Positions 12,525-26,300 of a stretch of DNA of 64,000 nt are shown here, one piece after another. Source of the stretch: Cornus controversa. Taxonomy: Eukaryota > Streptophyta > Magnoliopsida > Cornales > Cornaceae. The stretch spans positions 53,749,255 through 53,813,254 of the forward strand of contig CM048853.1 of NCBI GenBank assembly GCA_026545225.1. The letters run 5' to 3'. Position numbers and translations under genes: made by a program. Under the pieces are notes generated by a model, which saw nothing but the letters and a program-made list of their open reading frames with translations, was not told where the DNA came from and did no database searches. Positions within the stretch are counted from its first letter, which is position 1. Every line of letters starts with the position of its first letter.

Positions 12525-13003
12525 TGCTCTGTTTGGTAGGAAGGAAGGAAAATGAGTGGATGGAAGGTAGGAGAGAAAGAACAAACTTCCCTTGTTTGGT
12601 AGTGAGGAGACAATGAGGGAAGAGAAAATAGGATGGATAAATCATCCTTCCTATTTCACAAATTTTTATCCCTCTTCCTCTTTCACAAATTTTATCTCTC
12701 CAAATATGGACGAAAAATAGGAAAAAAGAAAGGCAAGTCTATTATAAAAATTTTAAATTACAAAACTATCCTTATAATTATTTGTTAAACCCAAACTACC
12801 CTTCATAATTACAATATAATAAATGTTTAAAGGAGCACTATAAATAGTGATGGGTACAATAGTAAAAGTAAATTAAAACTTTCTCTTTTCTTTTCTCCCA
12901 ACAAACCAAGTAAGGTAAATGCAATCTTTTTTCTAGGAATATCTCATTCATCCATTCTTCTCTCCCTTCCATCAAATTTTCTTCCTTCCTACCAAATAGA
13001 GCA
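12525..13003. mobile_element. Tourist-like (PIF/Harbinger) MITE
   Basis: A 479-bp element has inverted ends TGCTCTGTTTGGTAGGAAGG and its near-perfect complement ending CCAAATAGAGCA. It is flanked by a 3-bp TAA duplication (12522-12524 and 13004-13006). The purine-rich left half (GGAAGG, GAGAGG) and pyrimidine-rich right half are complementary, so the whole can fold into a long hairpin. No coding capacity is seen. Confidence 0.75.
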
Positions 13004-13006
13004 TAA

Positions 13007-14340
13007 AATCAGACGTTTAAGTCGGACGATGTATCATTTCCTTAAATAGAAATATGAGTTGAGTCAGGGCATTTCACTATTTTTTAACTTATCAAAAAAA
13101 TATATTTTTATTCTAGCTTTAAGTTGAATTGAACAATTGAAAAATAAGGGAAAATAAAAAAAAGGAAAAATTACTATTAAGTCTTCCTTTTAAACACTAA
13201 AGACAAATAAGTCATATAACATTTTCATAAAGACAAAAAAGTCCTAATTTTAAGAAATATTTTAAAATAAGTTCAAATTCTATAAATAACGAACCTTTTT
13301 TCCAATATTGCCCTTTATTTCTGAATTTTCATTAGTGCTTTCTTTCACTAAAATACAAATTTTCTCTCTATTTCCAATATTTTGTAACTAATACCTATTT
13401 TAAAAAATATTAATTGTGACCAAAATTAATAATTCTAAAATATTGAACAAATTATTTCAAATTTACTTTCCCTAAATGCTCACAACATTTTAAAATACAA
13501 TGAAAAATTTTCATGCATTACATTTATGAATAATAAATAAATTATTTTTATTTTTGAATTATCAACTTCATATATCTTTTAAAAAATCTCAAAAATAAAA
13601 AATAAATCTGTATAAATTTGAGACAATCTTATCTAAATAGTTATCAAATAACCTTAATAAATCAAATAAAAATATGTATAAATTAAATATAACATGAATT
13701 TGAAATAAATTTTTTTTCTTAAATTATTTATTTTTCATAATTTTTTTAGTAAATTTATTTGAAGAAAATTAGTTAAGCAATACACATTATAAAATTATTT
13801 ATTTTCAATAAAAATTTTAGTAAATTTGTTTGAAGAAAATAAAGTTAACCAACACACATTATATATAAAAAGGCTTCGTTAGAAATTTATATGATAAGTA
13901 GTAATACTCTATTATTCTATGAAATTATTTTTATTTAGAACTTGTTTGTTTTTAGAGTCCGAAGACTAACATGTAGTTTTTTTCCAAAAAAAAAAAGGAA
14001 AAAAAAAAAACGGAACACTGAAAATCGGTGTCTCATAAACCTCATACCCTTCATTTATTGAACTTAAAACCAGCGCTAACATTTGAATTGGAGAGCTTCG
14101 CAATTGTAGGGTCTAGGACGGGATTTTCGGATTCGCACCTTCATCACATTCTGAGCTGATTTTGCATCGGGATGGTTTTCTTTATACATATTTTCACATA
14201 CAAACACACACATATCATTTTACACAAATATCAGCTACTCAGCTGTGATTTTCAGTTTTATATCTGTGATTTATACATGTTATGCATATATGTTATATAT
14301 ACATTTATTTTTTTCTTTGTTATCACTCTTGATTTGTAGT
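13007..14340. other. AT-rich upstream region and leader of NUP35
   Basis: Most of this stretch is very AT-rich with no gene; a short duplicated phrase around AAATTTATTTGAAGAAAAT (near 13752) and AAATTTGTTTGAAGAAAAT (near 13812) is visible. From about 14040 the composition rises and a 5' UTR is likely. A TTTGTAG at 14332-14338, 17 bp before the start codon, looks like the acceptor of a leader intron. The exact transcription start was not identified. Confidence 0.45.
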
Positions 14341-14355
14341 AAAAGATAAAGAAAG

Positions 14356-17300
14356 ATGAGACGGAGAACCCCCAAACCTGAAAGGCAATCACAGTTTTTC
14401 CATGATTTAGCTACACCTGTATCTGGTCGTAGAGGAGGACGTGGAAAATTCACAACTCCAGGTCAAGTTGCGGCTGTTTCAGATCTGTGGCGTGAGAATT
14501 TTGCCAATTCGGATCTTGCACCTCCGCCAGCGTTCACCCTCGAAGACCGCTTTGGCTTCTTGCCTGAATATGGAATTCCAGACTACACGGTATCACCAGA
14601 AGTCAAGTCGGACCCTAGAACGCCGGTGCTATGCACCGGCAGGGACTTTTCGACTCTGAAAAGCAAGTCCGAGGCGGGCACTTCAAATGCTATAATGGGT
14701 AGGCAGCAGCGGAATCAACAGGGGACTATGCTTACTGTGAGTTGGTGGTCACCAACCAAGAGTGGTGGTAGAGGTGAGCAAGAAGATAAGGGGAAGGGTT
14801 CACCTGTCGAGGGAGTGGTTCAGCCTGGCGCTTTGGTCACAGTTCCACCCCCGAGGGAGGTCGCAAGGCTGGAGATGCAGAGGAAGTCGTTGCCTGTTGG
14901 AAACCTTGATGAAGAAGAATGGGTTACTGTTTATGGGTATTGTTTTAAATTTATTTATTTATTTTTCAAGAATAATATAAATTGTTATTTAATTATATGT
15001 TACCTTTGGTCCATTAACACTTGTGTTTAGACTGTTCTCATTTAGATGCTTAATTTTGCCAAATGATCATGAGAAACTGTTACAGAATTATATAGAATAA
15101 ATTTATGCTCAATGATGATAAAATGCCTGGTGATTGACAAATTAACAATAAATGTAGTTTGCAATGCCAATCTATTGAAGGCATTTGACAATATATCCCA
15201 TTTCAGTTAAGGTGCCCGTTGCTAACTTGTTTTCGTATATTTGTTGGGTGGGAATTTGCCTCTTCCTTGATGGTAGGGATGCTTCTTGCAGATGAAGATG
15301 TTACATAGTGTTTTGCATGACAATCAATGGAGTCCTTTTTTTCTTCTAAAAAACGAAAACATATACATGCAATCCATTATAGGATATTGTGAAATGAGAT
15401 CATGCACTTTACTATTATATTTGAACTCTTTTCTTTTATTTTTTTCCCCGTGTTTTGTTATTTATTAATTTTTTTTAAGTTCTAAATGACTTGGTTTGAT
15501 TTTGGAATGTGTTTATTTCAAAATTTCAACTGATATTGCACCTTCAAATGATATGGGAATTCAAATGGGGCAGTTCATCCCCTTGGAGTTTCGACTATTA
15601 GTTGCCCTCCTTTGCTTTGGAATTAAGTTGTGGGAGAGATATGTATAATCAGTATTTATGATTGGAAGTTTTGGACCTTTTTGCCCATTTCATCATATTG
15701 AAAGATATGTAAGGGTGTTTGAAGATGGGAAGAATTTCATCAATAAACTTGAGCAGGTCCTCTTAGGTCTTTGTTTTTATGGGTGTTAGGTGTTAATAAG
15801 TCTGTGGGAGTTTATTTCAAGTGTTTCTCAAGGGATACCATTTGTCCTTGGAACTTCCAACTGGTAGCCAACTTAGCCTAATAGTTTTTAGGTAAAAATG
15901 AGATCGAGGATGGTAGAAGGAGAACTCGAATTCGAATCCTGATAGTAGTAGTCTGTGCAAGTAGTGCTACAGGTTAGGTCTATAACAATTTTAGCCCTCC
16001 CAGTGCCCTTGATTAAAGGGGACCACACTGGCTAGTGACCTTTTTAAGGATAGCAGGAGAATCTTATAATCTGTTATATATTTAATGATTGCAGCCATGT
16101 ACTTGATTGGTTCTAGAATTTATAATTAACTTATTTCTGAAGTAGCATCACATGCTAAAACTTAGTGCTAAAATCTGAACAATTTAGCTTTCATTATTGA
16201 AATTTTGATTGTAGGATAAGAAAGTACTTTCTTCTCAATTGAGCTTGTGATATGGCCCCATTTCAGTAGTCTAATGATTTTCTCAGACCAATGGAAACTA
16301 TGTTGTTGCTAACAGTATAAGCCAATATTGTTTTTAATTTGTTTCTCTATGGGTCTGGTATGCTGAACTTTCTTGAGCAACTCTAGTTAACATAATATTA
16401 GTCTTGACATTAGCTGAAATGCCAAATAGATTTTTCTTGTTTCACAAGTTGGTTGCGATAATCACTGGGGCACTAACCATGAAATTTTGCCACTTGAAAG
16501 GTGAGAAGGCTGGTATTAGTGAAATGGTAGTTCCTGAAATTATATCCAAGGGTTTATTAGCGTACAATTAATAAAAAATATGAGAGCCAACAGAAGGAAA
16601 TTGTGAGGCTCAACAAGTTGCAATCACAAGTTGATGGATAATGGAGCTATATTTAGGAAATGGTCTTGATACAATCAAATTTATAGGGGAGTAAAAGGAT
16701 TCGTAGAAGTAGTAGTATACAGTTGATGCATGTACATTAAATTAGGTTATTCATGCTTCTAGGTGTGAATCACATGCCATGCTAGTGTTTTCTAATTTTT
16801 GATTCATGACCATTAGTAAACTTGTGCTTCTAGTATCATCCTCCACATTTTATCCTACACAAGTTTTAGTTTTTTAAGTAGCAACAGATACTATTTTCAG
16901 TCATTTATTTATGTTCTAAACCTGTAAAACCATTCTTCAATCTTCATTTTCAGATTTTCCCCAGGGGACACCACTTTAGTTATGCAGGAGTTTGAAAAAT
17001 GCGGTGTGATTTTGAAGCATGTTCCAGGCCCAGGAAATGCTAATTGGATGGACATTCTGTATCAGGTTCTTACGTTCCTCCATAATGTCAAGTTGGATCC
17101 ACTCGAGTTGCATTTCTTTCATTCAACATTCGTGTTAAAGATTCTTATCCATTATATGTTATCTTTCTGTGCTTGTGGTAATATCCAGTTTTTCAATTAA
17201 AAATCATGGAAGTCAATTTTATAACCTAGAAATACATGAAGGGTATAAAAACTGATGAGAAGGTGGTAAATGTGATGAATAGTCATGTTTAATCACAAAA

Positions 17301-20300
17301 TCTCTTATTGGGAACAAAAATTCCCTCGATCGATTATCTTCATTACTTAGAAAATATGAGAAATGACTTATCAAAAAAGAAATATATGGGAAATGGCAAG
17401 TAAGTGCTAACAGAAAGGTGGTAGATGCAATGAATAATCATGTTCATGTAGATAGAAAAGGTTTTGCAGGGAACTTATAAAAAAAAAAAAAAAGGTTTAG
17501 CAGGGAAACAAAAAGTCCGAGTAAACAGGGGTTAAATCTTAACCTCTTTGTAGAAAGGTCCTCTATGCTATCCTTGCTCTCTGGACTTATGATGTTACCA
17601 TCCTTTCAAGAATTATATGCAAAAATGGGAATAAAAAATCAAGGTGGTAGATGAGAGGAATACTCATCTTCACAAAGGTAAATAAATGAAAGGCCTTACT
17701 GGGAACCAAAAACTTCAGCAAAGTGGAATGAGTTTTTTTTTTTGTTTTTTGTTTTTTGTTTTGTTTTGTTTTTAATCTTGTGTTGAAATAGCGATTTTGA
17801 GTTCTCAGGGTGCTTTACTTCTTTGGAGACATATCTAATTTTTAGTGTAAATGTAGAGTTATATTTCGCTTTTCTTGATGCTGTCGGAAACCAGCTCTGT
17901 TTGTCCTTTGCTGGGTAATTACAAAGAATCTACAAACTCCCCAGATATATTCTAGTAAATTTGATGACCTAATACCCTATCTTGTCTTTTATGTGCTCAA
18001 ACGATGCTATAAGTAGTACTAGTTAACCCAGTCCGTAGTTTGCCCCTTTCTTCAGTTTTTGAGTTGGAGTGTTAACCCTTTAAGTGAAATGGATTTAGTT
18101 TGGTTGGTGTTTTGATGCAGGACGGGTGGGATGCTTTGAAACCGAAATTGATTGAGGGAAAGAAAGAGAATAAGAGAGAAGAGAAGAAGAAGAATTAGGG
18201 AGAAGAAATCTGTATTATCAATATATTCAATAATCAATAATCATAAAAGTCCCCTCATATTGTATGTTGCCCACATATAAATAGTCATCAAGCGAATCTC
18301 TAATCAAATCCTACTACAAAAAATAAAGCTCTAAAATACTAAATTACTGAAATAACCTAAAATTTAAACATTATTAAAATACTACCACCTAGGAAGCACA
18401 AATACTTCTACAAGAATAACGTACCCGTATCAGATACTTATCGGATACTGATACTCCTCGGATACTCGCGGATACATGTCCCATACTACCTAAACGTATC
18501 CATAATTTTAAAATATATTTTTTATTTCTAGCAAGTATTCGATACTTCTTAGATACTTTGACCATGTATTTGATACTTCTCAGATACTTCAGAACACATT
18601 TCTAACAAGTTTTGAACATTAAAATGTAGCTTTTCCAACAATAATATCATAGTATAATTATTAAGAAAAGTTTAAATTTATTTTTTTTAAAAAGTGTTGC
18701 GATATATATCATAATTTAGTACAAAATTTATCCAAGCAAATTATGCAATATGATTCTTAACTCTTATTTTGTTTGCTAATTATAAAATTATATAAGGAAA
18801 TGTTAATAACTCTATAGTATATATAAAAATATAATTTGTTATTTTTATATTGACGTATCCAGCCGTACCCATATCATGTTTTTTTTAGATTTATCGTATC
18901 GCCGTACTCGTATTGTATCGTACCCATGTTCCGTATCTGTATCCATGCTTCCTAGACTACCACTAATAATAACAAGAAATAAACAAAAATCCCTATTTTA
19001 TCTATTTTTCCCACGTCTCCAATAGTATGCATGGGTCATGTATACTTCAAGCTCTCGGCCCATATTTGGTTCTCCACTAATTCTTCCCAGCTGAGAAAAA
19101 CTCTTTTCTGAAGAGTAAAGCGGATAGTACTGCTCTAAAAAGCTCTGGTCAACATGGCAAGGCTCATCTGTACTCCATGTGATATCGGAAGATGGATAGT
19201 ACTCCCATAGTAGATCACTCTGATGGTTAAGAACATCCTCTACCAATTCCAAATACCATGGCTAACATGATGAAAGAATACAACTGGTGGTGCTAAAGAA
19301 AATTTAAATCCACTTGTAGGAAACACAAGCTAACAACACAGAAGGTTTAACAGTACCTCAGTTAGGTATCAAATACTCCACATGAAAAATTGGACTAATA
19401 CTATTATTTGATGACAAGTCAAATAAAAATGCATTAGGTCCAGATTTATGAATGATGTGGAGATGGCCAATGACTTGGGCTTGCATTAACTTGAAGTAGT
19501 TCTGAGGATAAGTTGTGGTGGTGAATAAATAATAACAAAATCTTCTTCCATGAATTCATGATTCCTATGATGAGCATATGTAGTAAACTTATAATTTCTA
19601 TTACTCAAAGCAATTTGTCGTTGTCGTCTCATATCGACATGAAACTCATGGACAAGCTCGACAAAGGAATCAAGAAATAATTTTTTTTTTGATAAGTAAT
19701 AATTCTATAAAAGCGCTCAAAAGGGGAGCGCATCCCAAGACAATACACAAGGCCAAAACAACCACCTAAACCTTTAGACTATCTACAAAGTCCATAAACT
19801 CCTCCACTGATTTACAATTGCACCCATTAACCCAAAAAAATAAAGAACTCATAATGTTGTATTTGAAAAACCAAATAGAAGACTCCTCCCATCAAATGAC
19901 CTCCTATTCTCTCTCTCCACAAACCCCACCACAAACAAAGGGGCATGGCTCTCCATGCATCCCTGACTTGGCTGCCCACTATACACCCTCTCCAAGCCTC
20001 TATCACCGCAACCGTGGAAACGGTAAATGCCCAAAGCATACCAAAAGCTATCAAAAACATGGACCACACATCCCTCGCCTTACACATACAACACCAGTTA
20101 ACAACCAACTGATATCTTCGTCTAAGGTTGTCAATAGTAAGGATCCTGCCAAGAGTTGCTGTTCAAATGAAGAACGCCACCTTAAGGGGGGCTTTCAATT
20201 TCCATATGGCTGTCCAAGGGAAGGATGAACCCCTAATCCCAATAAGGCTCTGGTAGAAACCCTGGACCCGAAAGTTCCTCTTGGGGAGTCCTTCCAAATC

Positions 20301-23300
20301 ATCTCATCCATCCCCTCCCCCTCCACAGTCTGACTATAGAGCAAAGCAAGAAAATTAGTCACCTTGTCGGACTCCCAATCATGAAACTGTCTCTGAAATC
20401 GAACGTTCCAAGTTATCCTTCCGCTATCAAGCCGATAACAGTCAACAACCAAGGTCTCTCGGTTCATGGAGATCCGATAGAGGCATGGGAATCTATAAGC
20501 CAATGAGGTATTTCCACACCAATAGTCCTCCCAAAACCTGACAAGTCTCGCTTCTCACTCTGAGCTAAATGCGTTTTGAGAATTCGTCCCAACCCTTTCG
20601 AATAATCTTCCACACCCCCACGCCTCCAGGCAATATCATCTCTCTAGATGACCATTCACCCTCTCCTTCCCCCACCCGACAAGCAACAACTTTTCTCCAT
20701 AGTCTAGACCTCTCCTTGCCAAATCTCCAAAGTCATTTTCCCAGCAACGCTTTGTTAAACACCACAAGTCTCCTAATGCCAAGTCCACCCACACAGATGG
20801 GGGAATAGACTTTCTCCCAGTTTACAAGGTGGTACTTGAATTCGATGCTCTATCCACCGCAAAGAAAGTTGCTCTGAATTCTCTCCAATTTCCTGACCAC
20901 TGCCATTGGCATCGGAAATAGGGACATAAAGTAAGTTGGAAGATTAGAAAGAGTACACTTGATCAAAGTGACACGACCCCCCTTTGTAAGGTACTGCTTT
21001 TTCCAGCAAGCAAGACGTCTCTCAAACCGCTCCACCACTGGATCCCAGATAGACATATTCCTTGAAGGAGCTCCAAGAGGCAAACCCAAGTAGGAGATAG
21101 GGAAAGAAGCCACTCCACAACTTAGGATATCAACAAAGGCTGGGATCTCCCCCACCTCTCCAACCAGCACAACCACACTTTTGCCAATATTTACTTTCAA
21201 ACCTGAGGTAGCTTGAAAGCAAACGTCTCAAATGCCTCAGCTGGTCCTCCGTAGCATGACTAGCATCACAGAAAATAAGAGTATCATCTGCAAACAACAA
21301 GAGAGAAATGACCATCTGACTATCCAATTCCCTCCTAACCCTGAACCTCTTATGAAATCCAGCTCTTCTGCTCTCCTCATCAATCTACTAAAAGCCTCCA
21401 TGATGATAATGAAGAGAAATGGTGAAAGAGGATCACCCTGTCTTATACCCCGTGAGCTTGGAAAGAATCCTGCCAGAGAGCAAAGTAGGAATCTCACGGC
21501 CGCTGGACCAGCTCTTATGAAATCCAGCTCTTCGGCTCTCCTCATCAATCTAACAGAATGAAGCTCCTCCCATAGCCCCCTCCTCGCCCCATCATCAACT
21601 GGCCCATAAACTCCAGAGAAGATCCATCGGGACCCATCCTCCTCGATAGAGAATAGAAGAGAGACTAAAAAACTCCCTTTCCACACTTCCACCTTTGACA
21701 CCCACCTTTTATCCCATAGGACTATAATACCTCCTGATGCACCATTAGAATCAAGAACCTCCCAATCAACATAACGACCACCCCATAAACTTCGAATCAA
21801 CCCAACTGATGGTTCAACCACTTTAGACTCTTGCAGGCAAACAACATGAGCGTTCTACTGGCGAATAGCAGCCTTCACCACCTTCCTCATATCCGAGTCA
21901 TTCAATCCCCCGACATTCCAAGAAATGATTTTGAGCTTCATAGACACAATCCCTTTCCCACGCCCCCTCCTCCTTCCTCCTTCACTCATCTCCCTCTTCC
22001 CGCCACTTTTCCCATCATAATTCACATCAGAGATAAGGTTCCTAAGTTCTCTCTCCCCCTTCCAGGTGTCATTCTTTTTCCTTAACGACGACTTCCATGC
22101 TTCCTCGATGGACTGAAAGAGCTCATTTGCTACTTCCACACCCTCAGCAAAAGAAAGACCCAAGAACTCTCCTGTTGGCCTCTCAATCCTCTGCAATAGC
22201 TACTAGCGGAATATCAATACCCACCTCACCACTGTCCTCCCAAACAGATGATTCTAAGAATGAATGACTGCCATAGCATGCAACTTCCTCCCCTATTTCA
22301 AACCCAGTCCTATCATCTTTTAAAGAGCATTCGTCAGGACAATGAGGATCCTCATCATAACAGACCACCCCCTTAGCTGAACACTTTGAATTGACCAGCT
22401 GCGGGTGTCGCAAATGCAGACCACATCACAATCTCAATTCTGCCAGTAGAGCATCTTCTGAGTCCCTCTCTATTCTCAACTGACCTCCAGAACCCATGCA
22501 TAAGGACAAACAACCATCAGAACCACCGCTGTTTGAAGACTCTTGATACCCCACCATATCCCCTCCTTCTGTTGCTGCCACCACTGGCATGTCCTTTCCC
22601 TTGTCAGATTTAAACTTAACAGTCGCGCCCTGTTCCGGTTCTTCTTCAAACACTGTTGGTAACTGACAAACCTTTTGCGATTTTTTAGCCACCCCTCCTT
22701 TCGTATGGCCACCAACCACATCTCCATGCAGCCCAGAAGAAGAAGAAGAGGTAGAAGAAGAAGAATAAGAAGGGGGGACATAAGCTGCTGAGGCTCATTT
22801 GACTTACCTGTAGTACCAAGTGGCCCAACCGAGTCAAGACCGCTACCCCCGATTAGAGAAGTTACAGGGCATGATCTGGATTGCATCCTAGCTGAATGGC
22901 CTTGAGTGTTCTGAATCCATTTGCCTTTTTCGACCCAACTCCATCTCAACGAAGGTCGCTTGCTGGTTGCCATACCACATTTAAATTGTTGTCGATGAAG
23001 CTTGGGAGAACTCAATTTTAGATCCTCCTTCCTGTAACCCCTACTCCTTTGTCCAAAACAAGAATGAGAGTGAGAAGGGCGTGCCGTAGATGAGCCAGCA
23101 GTTTTATCCAGTTCTCTCTTTTCCTGATTTTCAGACCCAGCAACTGAGATCCCACCCAATGTCTATTCACATGATCCATATAGCCCTCCCAGTTCGAGTG
23201 CTTTCTTTGCATAAGGCCCGATCCAGTTAGGTTTCTCAATGAAAACAGCTTCTGCTGGATCTGCTGAACCACAACCCAAACCATCACCTTGGTGACAGGA

Positions 23301-26300
23301 TGAATTTGGGCCTGTTTTAGAGGACTGCCCAATAACTTTAGTTGTGGGCTTAAGATAAAGCCCCTTCTCTTTTGGGCATTACTTACCGCTAAACGGCCCA
23401 GACCCACTAGTGTTGGGCTTTTTGAATAATGCCCTTTCTCGCTTGGACCCTCCCAACCACCATTCAATTTTGTTGACATATTGGGCTTGTCCAGCCCAAA
23501 ATGATTGCTGTCTCCCCTCTCAATTACACTCCCAGGCCCAGGCCTGCTGAAATTAAAATGATCACGTGCCCGCTTCTCACGTGCAGGATATTTGAAGTTT
23601 GAATTCCTCTGTGCATTGACAGCTGTCCTCCTGTAATCTGGATAAGGCTATATGCAATCGCCACGTGTGTTGGGATTGTATGCCCTTTAGAGCACCAATT
23701 GGGATGTAATGACATTGGCTTATCAATAAGAATCTGTTTGCTTATCAAACACACTATTGATATATTATGAATGCTATGTATTGATTCAATTCAAGACCCG
23801 AATCGTAGTGTCCATTGACTACACAATGACTTGGTGTGTGCATGGTATGGTTACCAAAGTCGGGAGCACAAGTCACTTATATTGCGTTGTCATAAAGTGT
23901 TTTGTTCGTTCAGCAATAATGGGTGGACTTCCTACTGATAAAGAACATAACAGGATCGCCAACAAGTCATTATCAAAGTAATTGTAAGGTCGTCATTGCA
24001 ATTACTACTTGTCAGTGTTATGACGAATGTTATCCTTAAGTATGAAGGGGTGATGAACCCCAAGTCCGGAGAGTTTTTAGAGTTGTTTAGCTCTTTTTGT
24101 GATTTTTGGGTCAGCGGGGTGTCGGACAGGTGGGTCCAGGAACCAGAATTATTTCAGGATTATTTATTTTGGATTTTAAGTCATTAGAAGAGAGAGAATG
24201 ATTTTCAGAACCATAGACATTTTTCAGGGTTTAAAAAGAAGCCGGAAAGGTATGTTAAGTGGCGAAAGGGCGTTTTGGTTCTTTCACATTATAACTCCTA
24301 TAAATACAGATTTTGGCTTTTGGAAATCAGATTTGACAAAGGGCTAGGTCTCGGTTCTCTTTTCTCTCTCTTTTTCCACAATTCTCTCTATCTTCTCTCT
24401 TGATTTTGGATCGTAAGAAGTTGGATTTAGAAGTTACTTAAGAAGGAAAGTGTGATCTACACCTTGAAAGCTTCCGTTTGATTGGTTTAGCTTTGGATTT
24501 GGGTGACTCTAATTCCGGCAGAGTTGAGGCTTTTCACTAGAATTGCTTTTAAAGTGAGGTAGGGATATCTAAACTATGATTTTGCATATGGCAACATTAT
24601 GTGTTTCTTTTGTTAATTTGCTTTCAATGGTGTTAAGTTTTAGCTACATATGCAAGTCTATGTGCTAAAGTGATAAAATTGTTGAAAGCATGCTCTATTT
24701 GATCTTGTGTGCACTATATGCCATGTGCTTAAGTGTTGAAAATGGCAATGTGCGGGAATGAGATGTTCAATGGTGTAAATTTCACCCAATTGTTTTATAA
24801 ATTGTCTCTATGAAAATGTGAAAGCATGCCAAGTGTTTGATAAATTGTTTCAATGAAACCTTATGAACATTTGGTGTGGAAAATGTGGAAATGAGCATTG
24901 TTCACTCATTGCATATGCATAGTGTGAGTGGTGGAATGTGAAAATTGAACTTGTACAAGTTTTGCGAAAAAGTTTGTGAAGGCCGGTAGAAGGGTGGGTG
25001 TCCTGTGTCTGGGAGTGTCGATCAACCTAGAGGACAATATTAACTCGGCTCCAAATGGAGCTGGACGGTGTCTACGCCAGGGATGGTTATCATTCTCTTC
25101 GTGGTGCCGTTTATCATTTTCTGGGTGGAAACATGATGGATCGGGTTAGGTTGACGGATTTTGGTGTCGTGGTTGGGTGTGGGTGAGTCTGTGGGTTCAT
25201 AACAACATTGCATACTCATCATTATATTGTACTATCTCACATGATAGACCCATGTTTATTTCCAAATGAGGCATATTTACCGTTGTCTTTGTTCCTATTC
25301 TCATATGTGGTAATCACGGGCCTTTAGGAAGCATGTTTTAGGTACCTCTAGTGAGCAAGTTATCGTTCAATCCCATATTATTAAATCTTTTCAGGCGATG
25401 ACAAAGATGTGGTGGAAGTTTCCAAACCTTGATTGGAAGATGCCATGGGGATTTGGAACTTAGTTTTGGTTTGGTGTTCAGTGATGTTTATGTGTAACTT
25501 TTGAGGAGATATATTTAAATTTGGTTTGTAAACCTAAACTTTGACATATGTAAGATCTTTGTGTACATATGTATATATGTATGGAAGGTTATGTTTCAAG
25601 TGTGTTTGATATGTCTAGATTGTGTGCATGAGAAAGGGTTGAAACCTATGTATAAAATGAACTTGTTGAGAAATCAGGATTTTTCTGTCAGAGAAACTAC
25701 AATCAATCGTATTCCTTATTACGATTGGTCGGATGATTCCGATAGATCGTATTGTTGAGTACGATAGATCGTATTGCATAGTTTAATTTTTTTGGAAATT
25801 AATGTTTTGAATGGCATCGAAATCCAGAGGCGTACGATAGATGTTCCGCACAATCTACAATAGTTCAGATCTACGATAGATCGGATCTCAATTACAATCG
25901 ATCGTATTAAGTCATACGATACATCGTATTCCCTGATACGATGTATCGTAATTGCATTGAGGTTTTGTAATTGCATTGAAGAGTTCTTGTAACTATTAGA
26001 GTTATTATATTTAATAAGGGTAGAATAGTCTTTTACTTTATTTTGTTTGTAAGCCTATATATATTCTCTTTATTAGGTTTTCATGTTGGTAACTTTGCAT
26101 TGAGATTATAATAGAAATCCTAGCCCCTTTTTGTTTTTATCTCTTCTTCTCTCTCTTTACAATTCTCACATGGTATCAGAGCAATGATCCAGATGAGTTC
26201 TTTGATTGGTAATCACATAGAAGAACTGTACATCCCATCTACGCTGACCGCGGATCCAACTGATTCTGGTATCGCTTCCGTTTAGCATCGAATTGTTCTG

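Noticed and set aside
15880-16060. Second tRNA-derived SINE in NUP35 intron 1
   Set aside because: A B-box-like CGAATTCGAATCC is present, but I could not find a matching A box at normal spacing, a tail, or target duplications.
19818-20228. 136-codon plus-strand ORF
   Set aside because: It is the antisense shadow of the LINE C-terminal zinc-binding region, whose CCMC-type motif is read on the minus strand.
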